This document shows positions 50,663 through 59,100 of a stretch of 64,000 nt of DNA, piece by piece. Under the pieces are notes generated by a model. The model searched no databases and was not told the DNA's origin. It was given only the letters and a program-made list of their open reading frames with translations. A program made the position numbers and the translations under genes. Within the stretch, counting starts at the first letter, position 1. Every line of letters starts with the position of its first letter. Origin of the DNA: Meridianimaribacter flavus (lineage in GTDB: Bacteria > Bacteroidota > Bacteroidia > Flavobacteriales > Flavobacteriaceae); the NCBI RefSeq assembly GCF_004366715.1, contig NZ_SOQZ01000007.1:82787-146786 (forward strand), written 5' to 3'.

Positions 50663-51406
50663 TTATTTCTTTATCGTATCAGGATACTTTACTTCGGTTA
50701 AATACAGTCCATGAGCAGGAACCGAAAAACCTGCTTCACTCCTATTTTTTGATTTTATAATATCATGCAATTCCTCAACGGTAGTTTTACCTAATCCAAT
50801 ATTCACCATTGTACCAACTATGGCTCTTACCATATTTCTAAGAAAACGGTCAGCAGTAATTACAAAGGTTAACTCTCCTTTATCATTAATCCATTGTGCA
50901 TGCTTTATAATGCAATTATACGTCTTTACATCTGTATTTGTTTTAGAAAAACATTGAAAATCTTTATACTGCAATAAGACATCGCAGGCTGTATTCATTT
51001 TTTCTACATCCAACGGAAGTTGTAACAAGTAAGCATAATCAAAAGTAAACACATTTTTACGATTGGAAACCTTGTAATGATATGTTCTCTCAGTAGCATC
51101 AAAACGCGCATGAGCATCGTTAGTCACCAAAAACATGTTGTGTATTGCCACATCTTTAGGTAAAAATGAGTTTAGCTTATAGATTAAATTCTGAGTATTC
51201 AATTCTATTTCAGAATCAAAATGGGCATACATTTGCGATGCATGCACGCCTGCATCAGTTCTTCCTGCTCCAACAATATCTGTTTTTTGCTGTAATAACG
51301 TTGAAAGTGCTTTCTCTATAACTTCTTGTACAGAAATAGCATTAGGCTGATTTTGCCAACCATGATATGCTTTTCCGTTATATGACAATTCGATAAAATA
51401 TCTCAA
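50663..51406 (-). CDS. truA: tRNA pseudouridine(38-40) synthase TruA
   Basis: A 247-residue pseudouridine synthase. The catalytic Asp51 is in GAGRTDAGVHA. Other core motifs are SYNGKAYHGWQNQ at the N-terminus, FLRNMVRAIVGT and GHGLYLTEVKYP-like wording at the end. It modifies uridines at 38-40 in the anticodon arm of tRNA. The start is a TTG at 51406 (MRYFIELSYNG), since no ATG lies upstream in frame and the family starts here. It is divergent from the phosphodiesterase gene and precedes the ABC exporter. Confidence 0.95.
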   Translation of the reverse strand: MRYFIELSYNGKAYHGWQNQPNAISVQEVIEKALSTLLQQKTDIVGAGRTDAGVHASQMYAHFDSEIELNTQNLIYKLNSFLPKDVAIHNMFLVTNDAHARFDATERTYHYKVSNRKNVFTFDYAYLLQLPLDVEKMNTACDVLLQYKDFQCFSKTNTDVKTYNCIIKHAQWINDKGELTFVITADRFLRNMVRAIVGTMVNIGLGKTTVEELHDIIKSKNRSEAGFSVPAHGLYLTEVKYPDTIKK

Positions 51407-51476
51407 TGGAAACTTCTACTTTTGTAAATGACAAAGATAATTAGTTTTCTGAGTTAACATTTTACATTAACATTAT

Positions 51477-51968
51477 ATGAAGAAAATTCTTCTACTTTCA
51501 GACACACATAGTCACATTGACGATACCATTTTAAAATATGTAAAACAAGCCGACGAGGTTTGGCATGCTGGTGATATTGGTGACTCAAGTGTTACTGATG
51601 CCATTAAAGCACTTAAACCTTTACGAGCTGTATATGGTAATATTGATGACGCTAAAGCTAGAGTTGAATTTCCTGAGCATAATAGGTTTATGTGTGAGGA
51701 TGTTGATGTATGGATAACTCATATTGGTGGTTATCCTAGCAGATATAATCCACGGGTAAAACCTGAAATTTACAACAATCCGCCTAAACTATTTATTTGT
51801 GGACATTCACATATTTTAAAAGTAATGCCTGATAAAAAACTCAATATATTGCATATGAATCCTGGTGCAGTTGGCAAACACGGTTTTCATAAAGTACGAA
51901 CAATGCTTCGTTTTACTATTGATGGAGAAAAAATTGATAACCTTGAAGTTATTGAGTTAAAGCGATAA
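51477..51968 (+). CDS. YfcE-type metallophosphoesterase
   Basis: A 163-residue single-domain enzyme of the MJ0936/YfcE family. Metal ligands are visible: SDTHSH (Asp9, His11), HAGDIGD, YGNID with the Asn, and HIGGYP followed by CGHSHILK. It hydrolyses phosphodiesters; the natural substrate is unknown. The normal small size and divergent position from truA fit a housekeeping phosphodiesterase. A terminator follows on the opposite strand. Confidence 0.9.
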   Translation: MKKILLLSDTHSHIDDTILKYVKQADEVWHAGDIGDSSVTDAIKALKPLRAVYGNIDDAKARVEFPEHNRFMCEDVDVWITHIGGYPSRYNPRVKPEIYNNPPKLFICGHSHILKVMPDKKLNILHMNPGAVGKHGFHKVRTMLRFTIDGEKIDNLEVIELKR

Positions 51969-51971
51969 AAA

Positions 51972-51997
51972 AAGCCCAAGATCTTCACCTTGGGCTT
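51972..51997 (-). terminator. Terminator of the DUF4293 gene
   Basis: AAGCCCAAG (51972-51980) pairs with CTTGGGCTT (51989-51997). On the minus strand TTTTTTT follows, so it works for the leftward DUF4293 gene; on the plus strand no T run follows it. Confidence 0.8.
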
Positions 51998-52025
51998 ACG
52001 CACTAAATTAATTAAGATATAAGGT

Positions 52026-52436
52026 TTATCGTAATCTATCCACAGATTTTACAAGATCTTCATCCTTTTTGATGGCTTTATTGGCTAAAACCAAAAATAC
52101 GATAGAAAAAATAGGTAGAAGAATCCCAATACCTTTCTCAGAAACATCAGCTTCTCCAGATAAGTTTAGCGATTGATATACAAATAATCCTAATAAAATA
52201 AAGTTTAATATGATGTTAAGTCGTCCCAAAACAAATTGCGACTTCCTATTTTTATATCTAAATATTGAAACCAAAGATAAAAAAGCTGAAGCCAAAAACA
52301 AACCTAAATAAAGATTGTTGTCTTTTACAAAAACCTGCACATCCGAAGCATTAGTCCATAAATGAAACACAAATATTAGACCAGCTGAGATACCAGCAGA
52401 AATTAATAAATAAACAGTTTGAATACGTTGAAGCAT
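52026..52436 (-). CDS. DUF4293 membrane protein
   Basis: A 136-residue protein with four transmembrane helices. The start MLQRIQTVYLLISAG is typical of DUF4293, found next to rho in many Bacteroidota, as here. No functional residues are recognisable. It is divergent from rho. Confidence 0.85.
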   Translation of the reverse strand: MLQRIQTVYLLISAGISAGLIFVFHLWTNASDVQVFVKDNNLYLGLFLASAFLSLVSIFRYKNRKSQFVLGRLNIILNFILLGLFVYQSLNLSGEADVSEKGIGILLPIFSIVFLVLANKAIKKDEDLVKSVDRLR

Positions 52437-52652
52437 CTACTTTTTTAAAATTTAAAGCACAAAATTAGTAGTTTCTTTTTAAAACATATACTTGTTTTTA
52501 AAATAAAATTGTATTATTGCAGTAGTAATTTGTTACGCACAACAGTTTCAGGTTATTAATCTTCAAGATTTTTTTCTAGTTTTTCCCTTTTATTTCAAAA
52601 TAGAGAATATTCAGATTAAATCTATTCAATAAAAATTATTCAATAAACATAC

Positions 52653-54266
52653 ATGTTTGAAATTTCGCAATTAAAAGAAAAAAAGCTTTCTGAGTTACAG
52701 GAAATAGCTCAAAAACTGAACGTTCCTAAATACCGTTCATTAAAAAAATTGGATTTAGTATATCAAATACTAGATTATCAGGCTGCAAACCCTGATGCTC
52801 TTAAAAATGAGGCTCCAGCATCTAACGAGAGCAGTAAAAGCAAAAAAACTACCGAAAGAAAACCTAGACAACCAAGGCAGAGAATTCAAAAAAAACCTGC
52901 CGATCAACAGTCTAAGGAGCAGCAAAAAATAGAGTTTTCTGAGTCTAAAAAAGAGAACAGCAATAACAATAACAGTAAAGACAACCAAAAACCTACTGCG
53001 AAAGACAATAAAAGACAGTCTCAAAAAGACAACACCAACAATAAGCAACAGCGCTCTAAAGACAATAACCAAAATAACAATTCCAATAACAATAATGGAA
53101 ATAACGGTAATAAAGACAACCGTAACCGTTATAGAGAACCAGATTTTGAGTTTGATGCTATAATACAAAGTGAAGGTGTACTTGACATCATGCAAGATGG
53201 ATATGGGTTTTTACGCTCTTCTGACTACAACTATTTATCATCTCCTGATGATATTTATGTATCGCAATCTCAAATTAGATTATTTGGATTAAAAACTGGA
53301 GATACAGTTTTAGGTCATGTAAGACCTCCTAAAGAAGGTGAAAAATATTTCCCTCTTATTAAAGTGAGTAAAATAAATGGTCAAAAACCTGAAGTTGTAA
53401 GAGACAGAGTATCTTTTGAACACTTAACACCTTTATTCCCTCAGGAAAAATTTAATATCGCTGAAAAACAAAGTACTATTTCAACCAGAATTATGGATTT
53501 GTTCTCTCCTATTGGAAAAGGACAACGTGGTATGATTGTTTCACAACCTAAAACTGGTAAAACTATGCTTCTTAAAGATGTTGCAAATGCTATCGCTGCA
53601 AATCATCCTGAAGTATATCAAATGATTTTACTAATCGATGAGCGTCCTGAAGAAGTAACAGACATGCAACGTAATGTTCGTGGCGAAGTTATTGCTTCAA
53701 CTTTTGATAAAGAAGCTCACGAGCATGTAAAAATCGCTAACATAGTCCTTGAAAAAGCTAAACGATTAGTCGAGTGTGGACACGATGTTGTAATCCTTTT
53801 AGATTCAATTACTCGTTTGGCAAGAGCATACAACACTGTTCAACCTGCATCAGGTAAAATATTAAGTGGTGGTGTTGATGCTAATGCATTACATAGACCA
53901 AAAAGATTCTTTGGAGCTGCTAGAAATATTGAAAATGGAGGTTCATTAACAATTATAGCTACAGCACTTACCGAAACTGGTTCAAAAATGGATGAAGTAA
54001 TTTTTGAAGAGTTTAAAGGTACAGGAAACATGGAACTACAATTAGATAGAAAAATATCTAACCGTAGAATTTTCCCTGCTATTGATCTTACATCTTCAAG
54101 TACACGTCGTGACGACTTATTACTGGACGACAATACCATACAAAGAATGTGGGTAATGCGAAAATACCTAGCAGACATGAATCCTGTTGAAGCTATGGAG
54201 TTTATTAACGAACGTTTTAAACAAACCAAAAACAATGAAGAGTTTTTAATCTCTATGAATGGTTAA
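52653..54266 (+). CDS. rho: Transcription termination factor Rho with long Asn-rich insert
   Basis: A 537-residue Rho; typical Rho is about 420. Residues 1-43 form the N-terminal helical domain. Residues about 50-162 are a disordered region made almost entirely of Asn, Lys, Gln, Ser, Asp and Arg. The RNA-binding cold-shock domain then starts at about 165 ([22 protein letters not shown]). The ATPase core has Walker A SQPKTGKT (297-304), [15 protein letters not shown] and the Q/R-loop region [20 protein letters not shown]. It is preceded by a 216-base leader gap with no other gene and followed by a terminator. Confidence 0.97.
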   Translation: MFEISQLKEKKLSELQEIAQKLNVPKYRSLKKLDLVYQILDYQAANPDALKNEAPASNESSKSKKTTERKPRQPRQRIQKKPADQQSKEQQKIEFSESKKENSNNNNSKDNQKPTAKDNKRQSQKDNTNNKQQRSKDNNQNNNSNNNNGNNGNKDNRNRYREPDFEFDAIIQSEGVLDIMQDGYGFLRSSDYNYLSSPDDIYVSQSQIRLFGLKTGDTVLGHVRPPKEGEKYFPLIKVSKINGQKPEVVRDRVSFEHLTPLFPQEKFNIAEKQSTISTRIMDLFSPIGKGQRGMIVSQPKTGKTMLLKDVANAIAANHPEVYQMILLIDERPEEVTDMQRNVRGEVIASTFDKEAHEHVKIANIVLEKAKRLVECGHDVVILLDSITRLARAYNTVQPASGKILSGGVDANALHRPKRFFGAARNIENGGSLTIIATALTETGSKMDEVIFEEFKGTGNMELQLDRKISNRRIFPAIDLTSSSTRRDDLLLDDNTIQRMWVMRKYLADMNPVEAMEFINERFKQTKNNEEFLISMNG

Positions 54267-54300
54267 TAAATAAAGAACCTAATAATAAAATATAAAAAAA

Positions 54301-54319
54301 CCCATGGAGTTTCCATGGG
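54301..54319 (+). terminator. Terminator after rho
   Basis: CCCATGGA and TCCATGGG flank a 3-base loop, with A and T runs on either side. It lies about 35 bases past the rho stop. Confidence 0.85.
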
Positions 54320-54360
54320 TTTTTTATTTGCTTTATAGTAACTGTAAACTTAATCAATAA

Positions 54361-54389
54361 AAAAAGCCTTTTCAATGAAAAGGCTTTTT
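54361..54389. terminator. Bidirectional terminator at the end of rpsT
   Basis: AAAAAGCCTTTTCA and TGAAAAGGCTTTTT form a 14-base stem around a tiny loop. It ends the leftward tRNA-Glu/rpsT transcript and also backs up the rho terminator. Confidence 0.85.
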
Positions 54390-54413
54390 AAATATCTTTT
54401 AAAAGTAATTCTC

Positions 54414-54665
54414 TTATAGAGAAGCTACATGCTTAGCTAAACCTGATTTTAAGTTAGCTGCTTTGTTAGCATGAATAACATTTTTCTTAGCTAACTTATC
54501 AATCATAGAAACTACTGTAGGATAAAAATCCTGAGCATCTTTAGCTGTTTCCATTTCACGTAATTTCTTAATAGCATTACGTGTAGTTTTATGCTGATAC
54601 CTGTTAGTTAAACGCTTTGCTTCGTTACTTCTTATTCTTTTTAATGCTGACTTATGATTTGCCAT
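54414..54665 (-). CDS. rpsT: 30S ribosomal protein S20
   Basis: An 83-residue basic, helical protein of normal S20 length. It begins ANHKSALKRIRSNEAKRL and ends with HANKAANLKSGLAKHVASL, both family-typical. It binds 16S rRNA in the small subunit body. It lies 26 bases downstream of tRNA-Glu on the same strand and probably shares its transcript. Confidence 0.97.
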   Translation of the reverse strand: MANHKSALKRIRSNEAKRLTNRYQHKTTRNAIKKLREMETAKDAQDFYPTVVSMIDKLAKKNVIHANKAANLKSGLAKHVASL

Positions 54666-54691
54666 TTTACTTTTTCCTTATTAAAAAATTG

Positions 54692-54763
54692 TAGCCCGTA
54701 GGGGAATCGAACCCCTCTTACCAGGATGAAAACCTGGCGTCCTAGCCGATAGACGAACGGGCC
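54692..54763 (-). tRNA. tRNA-Glu (anticodon TTC)
   Basis: A 72-nucleotide cloverleaf. Acceptor GGCCCGT pairs with ACGGGCT (one GU at the end), anticodon arm CCAGG-TTTTCAT-CCTGG gives TTC, and the T arm is GAGGG-GTTCGAT-TCCCCT-like. Discriminator base A; CCA is not encoded. It is followed closely by rpsT. Confidence 0.95.
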
Positions 54764-54849
54764 ATTAAATTTTGAAAGCACAAATTTAATTATAAAATTT
54801 AAATATGCAACAATCTTTAAATGAACATGCAATTTCCTCATTGCGGATG

Positions 54850-54879
54850 CAAAAATACAACTATTTTTAAATGTTGCAA
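54850..54879 (-). promoter_or_regulatory. Promoter of the tRNA-Glu/rpsT transcript
   Basis: On the minus strand TTG (54877-54879) and TATTTTTG (54850-54857) have a 19-base gap. The start would lie about 80 bases ahead of the tRNA, just past the end of proS. Confidence 0.6.
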
Positions 54880-54907
54880 TAGCTAATCAATTTTTTTTCA
54901 AAAAAAA

Positions 54908-56386
54908 TTAATATGCCTTTGCAAATAGAACTCTTCTTTTTGATGGATTACCAGTAAATACGCACACTCCAGCCTCCTCTTCTCCATCTTGAGGAATACA
55001 TCTAATTGTTGCTTTTGTTAACTCCTTAATTTTTTGCTCTGTTTCAGGAGTTCCATCCCAATGCGCTGATATAAAACCTGTTTTATTCTCTAAAACGTCT
55101 TTAAACTCATCAAACGTCTCAACTTTTGTGATATGATTATTTCTAAAATTTAAGGCTTTATTAAATAATTCTTCTTGTATGGTAACTAGTAATTTTGAGA
55201 TTAAAGTAGGCAAACCATCAAGGTTTACAATTTCTTTTGTTAAAGTGTCTCTTCTAGCTAATTCAACAGTTCCATTTTCTAAATCTTTAGGCCCTATAGC
55301 AATTCGCAAAGGAACACCTTGTAATTCATGCTGAGCAAATTTTGCTCCTGGTCTGTGTGTTTCTCTTCCATCAAACTTGCAGCTTACTCCTAAAGCTTTT
55401 AAATCGTTTTTTATAGTATTTGCTAGATCAGAAATCTGTTTTAACTGCTCATCATTTTTATATATAGGAACAATAACCACTTGTGTTGGTGCTAAATTAG
55501 GAGGTAAAACCAAACCTTTATCATCACTATGTGTCATTATTAAAGCTCCCATTAAACGTGTAGACACTCCCCAAGAAGTAGCCCAAACATAGTCTAGCTT
55601 TCCTTCATTATTTGTAAACTTTACATCAAATGCTTTTGCAAAATTTTGTCCAAGAAAGTGCGATGTTCCTGCTTGTAAAGCCTTACCATCTTGCATTAAA
55701 GCTTCAATACAATAAGTTTCTACAGCTCCTGCAAAACGTTCGCTTTCGGTCTTTAATCCTTTAATAACTGGAATAGCCATAAAGTTTTCAGCAAATTCAG
55801 CATACACATTGTTCATTTGTTCGGCTTCAGCTAATGCTTCTGCTTCTGTTGCGTGAGCTGTATGTCCTTCTTGCCACAAAAATTCTGCAGTACGCAAAAA
55901 CAAACGTGTACGCATTTCCCAACGAACAACATTTGCCCATTGGTTAATAAGTATAGGTAAGTCTCTATAGCTTTGAATCCAACCTTTATAGGTGTTCCAT
56001 ATAATTGCTTCACTAGTTGGACGCACAACTAATTCTTCTTCTAATCTCGCTTCTGGATCGACCCTTAATTTTCCTTCATTATCAGGGTCATTTTGTAATC
56101 TATAATGTGTTACAACAGCACATTCTTTTGCAAACCCTTCGGCATTCTTTTCTTCAGCTTCAAATAAACTTTTAGGTACAAATAGTGGAAAATATGCGTT
56201 TTGATGACCTGTTTCTTTAAACATTCTATCTAATTCAGCTTGCATTTTTTCCCATATTGCATATCCATATGGTTTTATAACCATGCATCCTCTAACTGCT
56301 GAATTCTCAGCCATATCAGCCTTTACGACCAATTCGTTATACCATTTTGAATAATCTTCTGCTCTACTTGTGAGATTTTTGCTCAT
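54908..56386 (-). CDS. proS: Prolyl-tRNA synthetase (archaeal/eukaryotic-like type)
   Basis: A 492-residue class II synthetase without the large editing insert of the long bacterial form. Visible are [40 protein letters not shown] (motif 2 region) and [14 protein letters not shown], then the anticodon-binding domain (VVIVPIYKN to [32 protein letters not shown]) and a C-terminal zinc-domain-like tail. This is the short type common in Bacteroidota. It charges tRNA-Pro. Confidence 0.96.
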   Translation of the reverse strand: MSKNLTSRAEDYSKWYNELVVKADMAENSAVRGCMVIKPYGYAIWEKMQAELDRMFKETGHQNAYFPLFVPKSLFEAEEKNAEGFAKECAVVTHYRLQNDPDNEGKLRVDPEARLEEELVVRPTSEAIIWNTYKGWIQSYRDLPILINQWANVVRWEMRTRLFLRTAEFLWQEGHTAHATEAEALAEAEQMNNVYAEFAENFMAIPVIKGLKTESERFAGAVETYCIEALMQDGKALQAGTSHFLGQNFAKAFDVKFTNNEGKLDYVWATSWGVSTRLMGALIMTHSDDKGLVLPPNLAPTQVVIVPIYKNDEQLKQISDLANTIKNDLKALGVSCKFDGRETHRPGAKFAQHELQGVPLRIAIGPKDLENGTVELARRDTLTKEIVNLDGLPTLISKLLVTIQEELFNKALNFRNNHITKVETFDEFKDVLENKTGFISAHWDGTPETEQKIKELTKATIRCIPQDGEEEAGVCVFTGNPSKRRVLFAKAY

Positions 56387-56486
56387 TGTAAGTATTTTGG
56401 CACAAAAATTGTGCGTATGTTAAATAAAAAAATAGTTCAACAAAACTAACTATTTTTGTAATGTTCAACAATAAAATTATACAGTT

Positions 56487-57476
56487 ATGCAATTTAAAAA
56501 TTACATCATATCAAAATTGCCATTTTTTGTTGCACTAAGCTTTGCTTTTGTTTTAGCTTCTTGTGGTTCATACCAATATGTTGGTTATGACAATGATGGT
56601 ATATACAATTCTGATGGAGTTGTTTATGAAGAAGACACTTATCAAGAAACTACAAGCGCTAGCGGCAGCTACTACAAAAATTATTTTGCTGAAAAATCTC
56701 AACAATACGAAAGCATTCCTGAGGAAAATATAATATTCACAGATATTGAATCTTACGAAGGCAATTACACTGAAGAAGAAAATACAACCGATGAGTACAA
56801 TGGATATGCTGGTTGGGGACAAGATAGCGATAACATTACCATAAATGTGTATTCTAATTATGGATGGAATAATTGGGGTTACTACAATTATTGGGGTTGG
56901 AATAGACCTTTTTATTCATGGAATAGATGGAACACTTGGGGATGGAATTCTTGGGGTTGGAACAATTGGGCTTGGAACTCTGGTTGGGGATATTATGGCT
57001 ACAATTCGTTTTGGGGTAACCCATATTACAATGGCTTCTATTATGGAGGTTATTATAATCGACCATACTACTACAATGGATACCGAAATGGGTATGCATA
57101 CAATCGTGTAAACTCAAGACGTGGTCAAATTAACAATGCTTACAATTCTAGACGTTCTAATTCTGTAATAAATAATAGCCGTATTGGGAGAACCAATCGT
57201 TCTACATTAACTAGACCTAGAAGTACTACTACAAGAACTAGAGTAAATTCTTCTACAACTAGAAGAAATAGTTCTATCACACCAAATAGAACTAGAGTTA
57301 ATACAAGATCTAACAACTCTGTAAGACCTAGATCAAATTCTACAAGAACAAGAGTTAACTCTTCATCGACAAGAACTAGAGTAAATACTCCATCTAGAAG
57401 TTCTTCAGTAAGAAGCTCTTCTGGTTCTTCATCGCGTAGTAGTGGTAGCAGAGGTTCATCTGGAAGAAGACGATAA
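56487..57476 (+). CDS. Low-complexity lipoprotein rich in Trp/Asn/Tyr/Gly, then Arg/Ser
   Basis: A 329-residue lipoprotein (lipobox VLASCGSY). Residues about 30-115 are acidic. The middle (about 120-200) is dominated by Trp, Tyr, Asn and Gly in patterns such as WGWNSWGWNNWAW. The end (about 205-329) is almost only Ser, Arg, Thr and Asn (TRTRVNSS repeats), strongly basic. No known domain is visible. Such a distribution suggests an envelope or matrix protein that binds polyanions or glycans. It sits between proS and the FadL-like gene. Confidence 0.75.
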   Translation: MQFKNYIISKLPFFVALSFAFVLASCGSYQYVGYDNDGIYNSDGVVYEEDTYQETTSASGSYYKNYFAEKSQQYESIPEENIIFTDIESYEGNYTEEENTTDEYNGYAGWGQDSDNITINVYSNYGWNNWGYYNYWGWNRPFYSWNRWNTWGWNSWGWNNWAWNSGWGYYGYNSFWGNPYYNGFYYGGYYNRPYYYNGYRNGYAYNRVNSRRGQINNAYNSRRSNSVINNSRIGRTNRSTLTRPRSTTTRTRVNSSTTRRNSSITPNRTRVNTRSNNSVRPRSNSTRTRVNSSSTRTRVNTPSRSSSVRSSSGSSSRSSGSRGSSGRRR

Positions 57477-57507
57477 TATTCCCTAAAATATTAAATTAAA
57501 AATTGAT

Positions 57508-59025
57508 ATGAAAAAGTTAAGTTTACTATTCATAGGCATACTATCTATGTCTAATGTTATGGCTCAAGATATATCTGATGCGTTGAGATATTCTTCAGAC
57601 GAAATTCAAGGAACAGCGCGATTTAGAGCTATGAGCGGAGCTTTTGGAGCTCTTGGTGGAGATATGTCTGCCGTTAGTTTAAATCCTGCAGGAGCAGCTG
57701 TATTTACTAGAAGTCATGCTTCTGCTTCAGTTTCCATTTTAAGCACCAACAACGATGTTAATTATTTTGGAGAAATGCAATCTTCATCTGACTCTAAATT
57801 TGATCTTCATCAAACTGGAGCTGCTTTTGTTTTTAATAACACTAATCAAAATTCACCATGGAGAAAGTTTGTATTTAGTATTGCTTATGATAAAGTTGCT
57901 AATTATGATAACGATTGGTTTGCAACTGGAACAAGTACAAATTCAATAGATTCTTACTTTTTGTCTTATGCTCAAGGTTTGAGGCTTGATGAAATTTCTG
58001 CCTTTGCAGGCGAAAGCTATACTGACGCTTATGCTGATATTGGCTCTGCTTACGGTTTTAATAACCAACAAGCTTTTTTAGGTTATGAATCCTATATTCT
58101 TGAACCAAACAGTGATACTGATGATAACACTTCTTATTTTTCAAATATTGCTCCTGGAAGTTTTGAACACGATTACAGTTATCTTGCGACTGGATATAAT
58201 GGTAAGTTTACATTTAACTTTGCTTCACAGTTTAAAGACAAGTTATATATAGGTCTTAACCTAAATACTCACTTTATCAATTATGAGCGATACACTTATT
58301 TGAATGAATTTAATTCAAACGAAGGATCTTTGGTTAACGAAGTTGGGTTTGAAAATTCGCTATTCACCACAGGAACTGGTTTTTCTTTTCAATTAGGAGC
58401 AATTACAAAGCTTACAGAAGAACTTAGAGTAGGATTAACCTATAACTCTCCTACTTGGTTTAGTATTGAAGAAGAAACTACTCAATATCTTGCTACAGTT
58501 AGAAATGATGGAGGTTCAAACATTACTCAAGTAATTAACCCAGCTATTATTAATGTTTTTCCAAGATACAGATTACAATCTCCTGGTAAATTAACAGGAA
58601 GTTTAGCTTATGTTTTTGGAGAACAAGGTTTAATTAGTTTTGATTATTCTAGAAAAGATTACTCAAACACTAAATTCAAGCCAACTTCTGACACTTATTT
58701 TTCTGCTCAAAATGATATTATTAGTAATACACTTAAAGCTGCATCTACATATAGGTTTGGTGGAGAATACAGATATAAGCAAATAAGTTTTAGAGGTGGT
58801 TATCGTTTTGAAGAAAGCCCATACGAAGATGATTCTTTTTATGGTGATCTTACTGGGTATTCTCTAGGTTTAGGATATAATTTTGGTGATATAAAATTAG
58901 ATTTAGCTTTTGATCAATCTGACAGAGAGATTAACCATCAATTCTATAGTGTTGGTCTTACAAATGCAGCTCTTTTAGATTCTAAAAACTCTAATGTAAC
59001 TTTATCTTTAGCTTTCAATTTATAG
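57508..59025 (+). CDS. OmpP1/FadL-family outer membrane protein
   Basis: A 505-residue outer membrane barrel with a signal peptide (ending SNVMAQ). The N-terminal hatch is RFRAMSGAFGALGGDMSAVSLNPAGAAVF, a clear OmpP1/FadL/PorV-type motif. The final strand ends in aromatic residues (VTLSLAFNL). It carries hydrophobic compounds such as fatty acids or aromatics across the outer membrane; its specificity is unknown. It lies 31 bases after the low-complexity lipoprotein, with which it may be co-transcribed. Confidence 0.9.
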   Translation: MKKLSLLFIGILSMSNVMAQDISDALRYSSDEIQGTARFRAMSGAFGALGGDMSAVSLNPAGAAVFTRSHASASVSILSTNNDVNYFGEMQSSSDSKFDLHQTGAAFVFNNTNQNSPWRKFVFSIAYDKVANYDNDWFATGTSTNSIDSYFLSYAQGLRLDEISAFAGESYTDAYADIGSAYGFNNQQAFLGYESYILEPNSDTDDNTSYFSNIAPGSFEHDYSYLATGYNGKFTFNFASQFKDKLYIGLNLNTHFINYERYTYLNEFNSNEGSLVNEVGFENSLFTTGTGFSFQLGAITKLTEELRVGLTYNSPTWFSIEEETTQYLATVRNDGGSNITQVINPAIINVFPRYRLQSPGKLTGSLAYVFGEQGLISFDYSRKDYSNTKFKPTSDTYFSAQNDIISNTLKAASTYRFGGEYRYKQISFRGGYRFEESPYEDDSFYGDLTGYSLGLGYNFGDIKLDLAFDQSDREINHQFYSVGLTNAALLDSKNSNVTLSLAFNL

Positions 59026-59051
59026 AAAGAATACAACACATAAAAAAAAGA

Positions 59052-59079
59052 AAAAGGCTGAATAAAAATTCAGCCTTTT
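59052..59079. terminator. Bidirectional terminator between FadL-like and giant surface genes
   Basis: AAAAGGCTGAAT (59052-59063) and ATTCAGCCTTTT (59068-59079) enclose a 4-base loop. T and A runs flank it on the two strands. Confidence 0.85.
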
Positions 59080-59100
59080 CTTTTTATAAACTTCTTTGGT

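Noticed and set aside
52770..53195. 141-codon open frame on the minus strand inside rho
   Set aside because: It is opposite the Asn/Lys/Gln-rich insert, whose codon usage gives stop-free hydrophobic translation on the other strand. Rho itself is clearly the real gene.
56568..57117. Open frames of 84-88 codons inside the low-complexity lipoprotein gene (both strands)
   Set aside because: Same composition artefact; none has a family match, a sensible start or neighbours that would need them.
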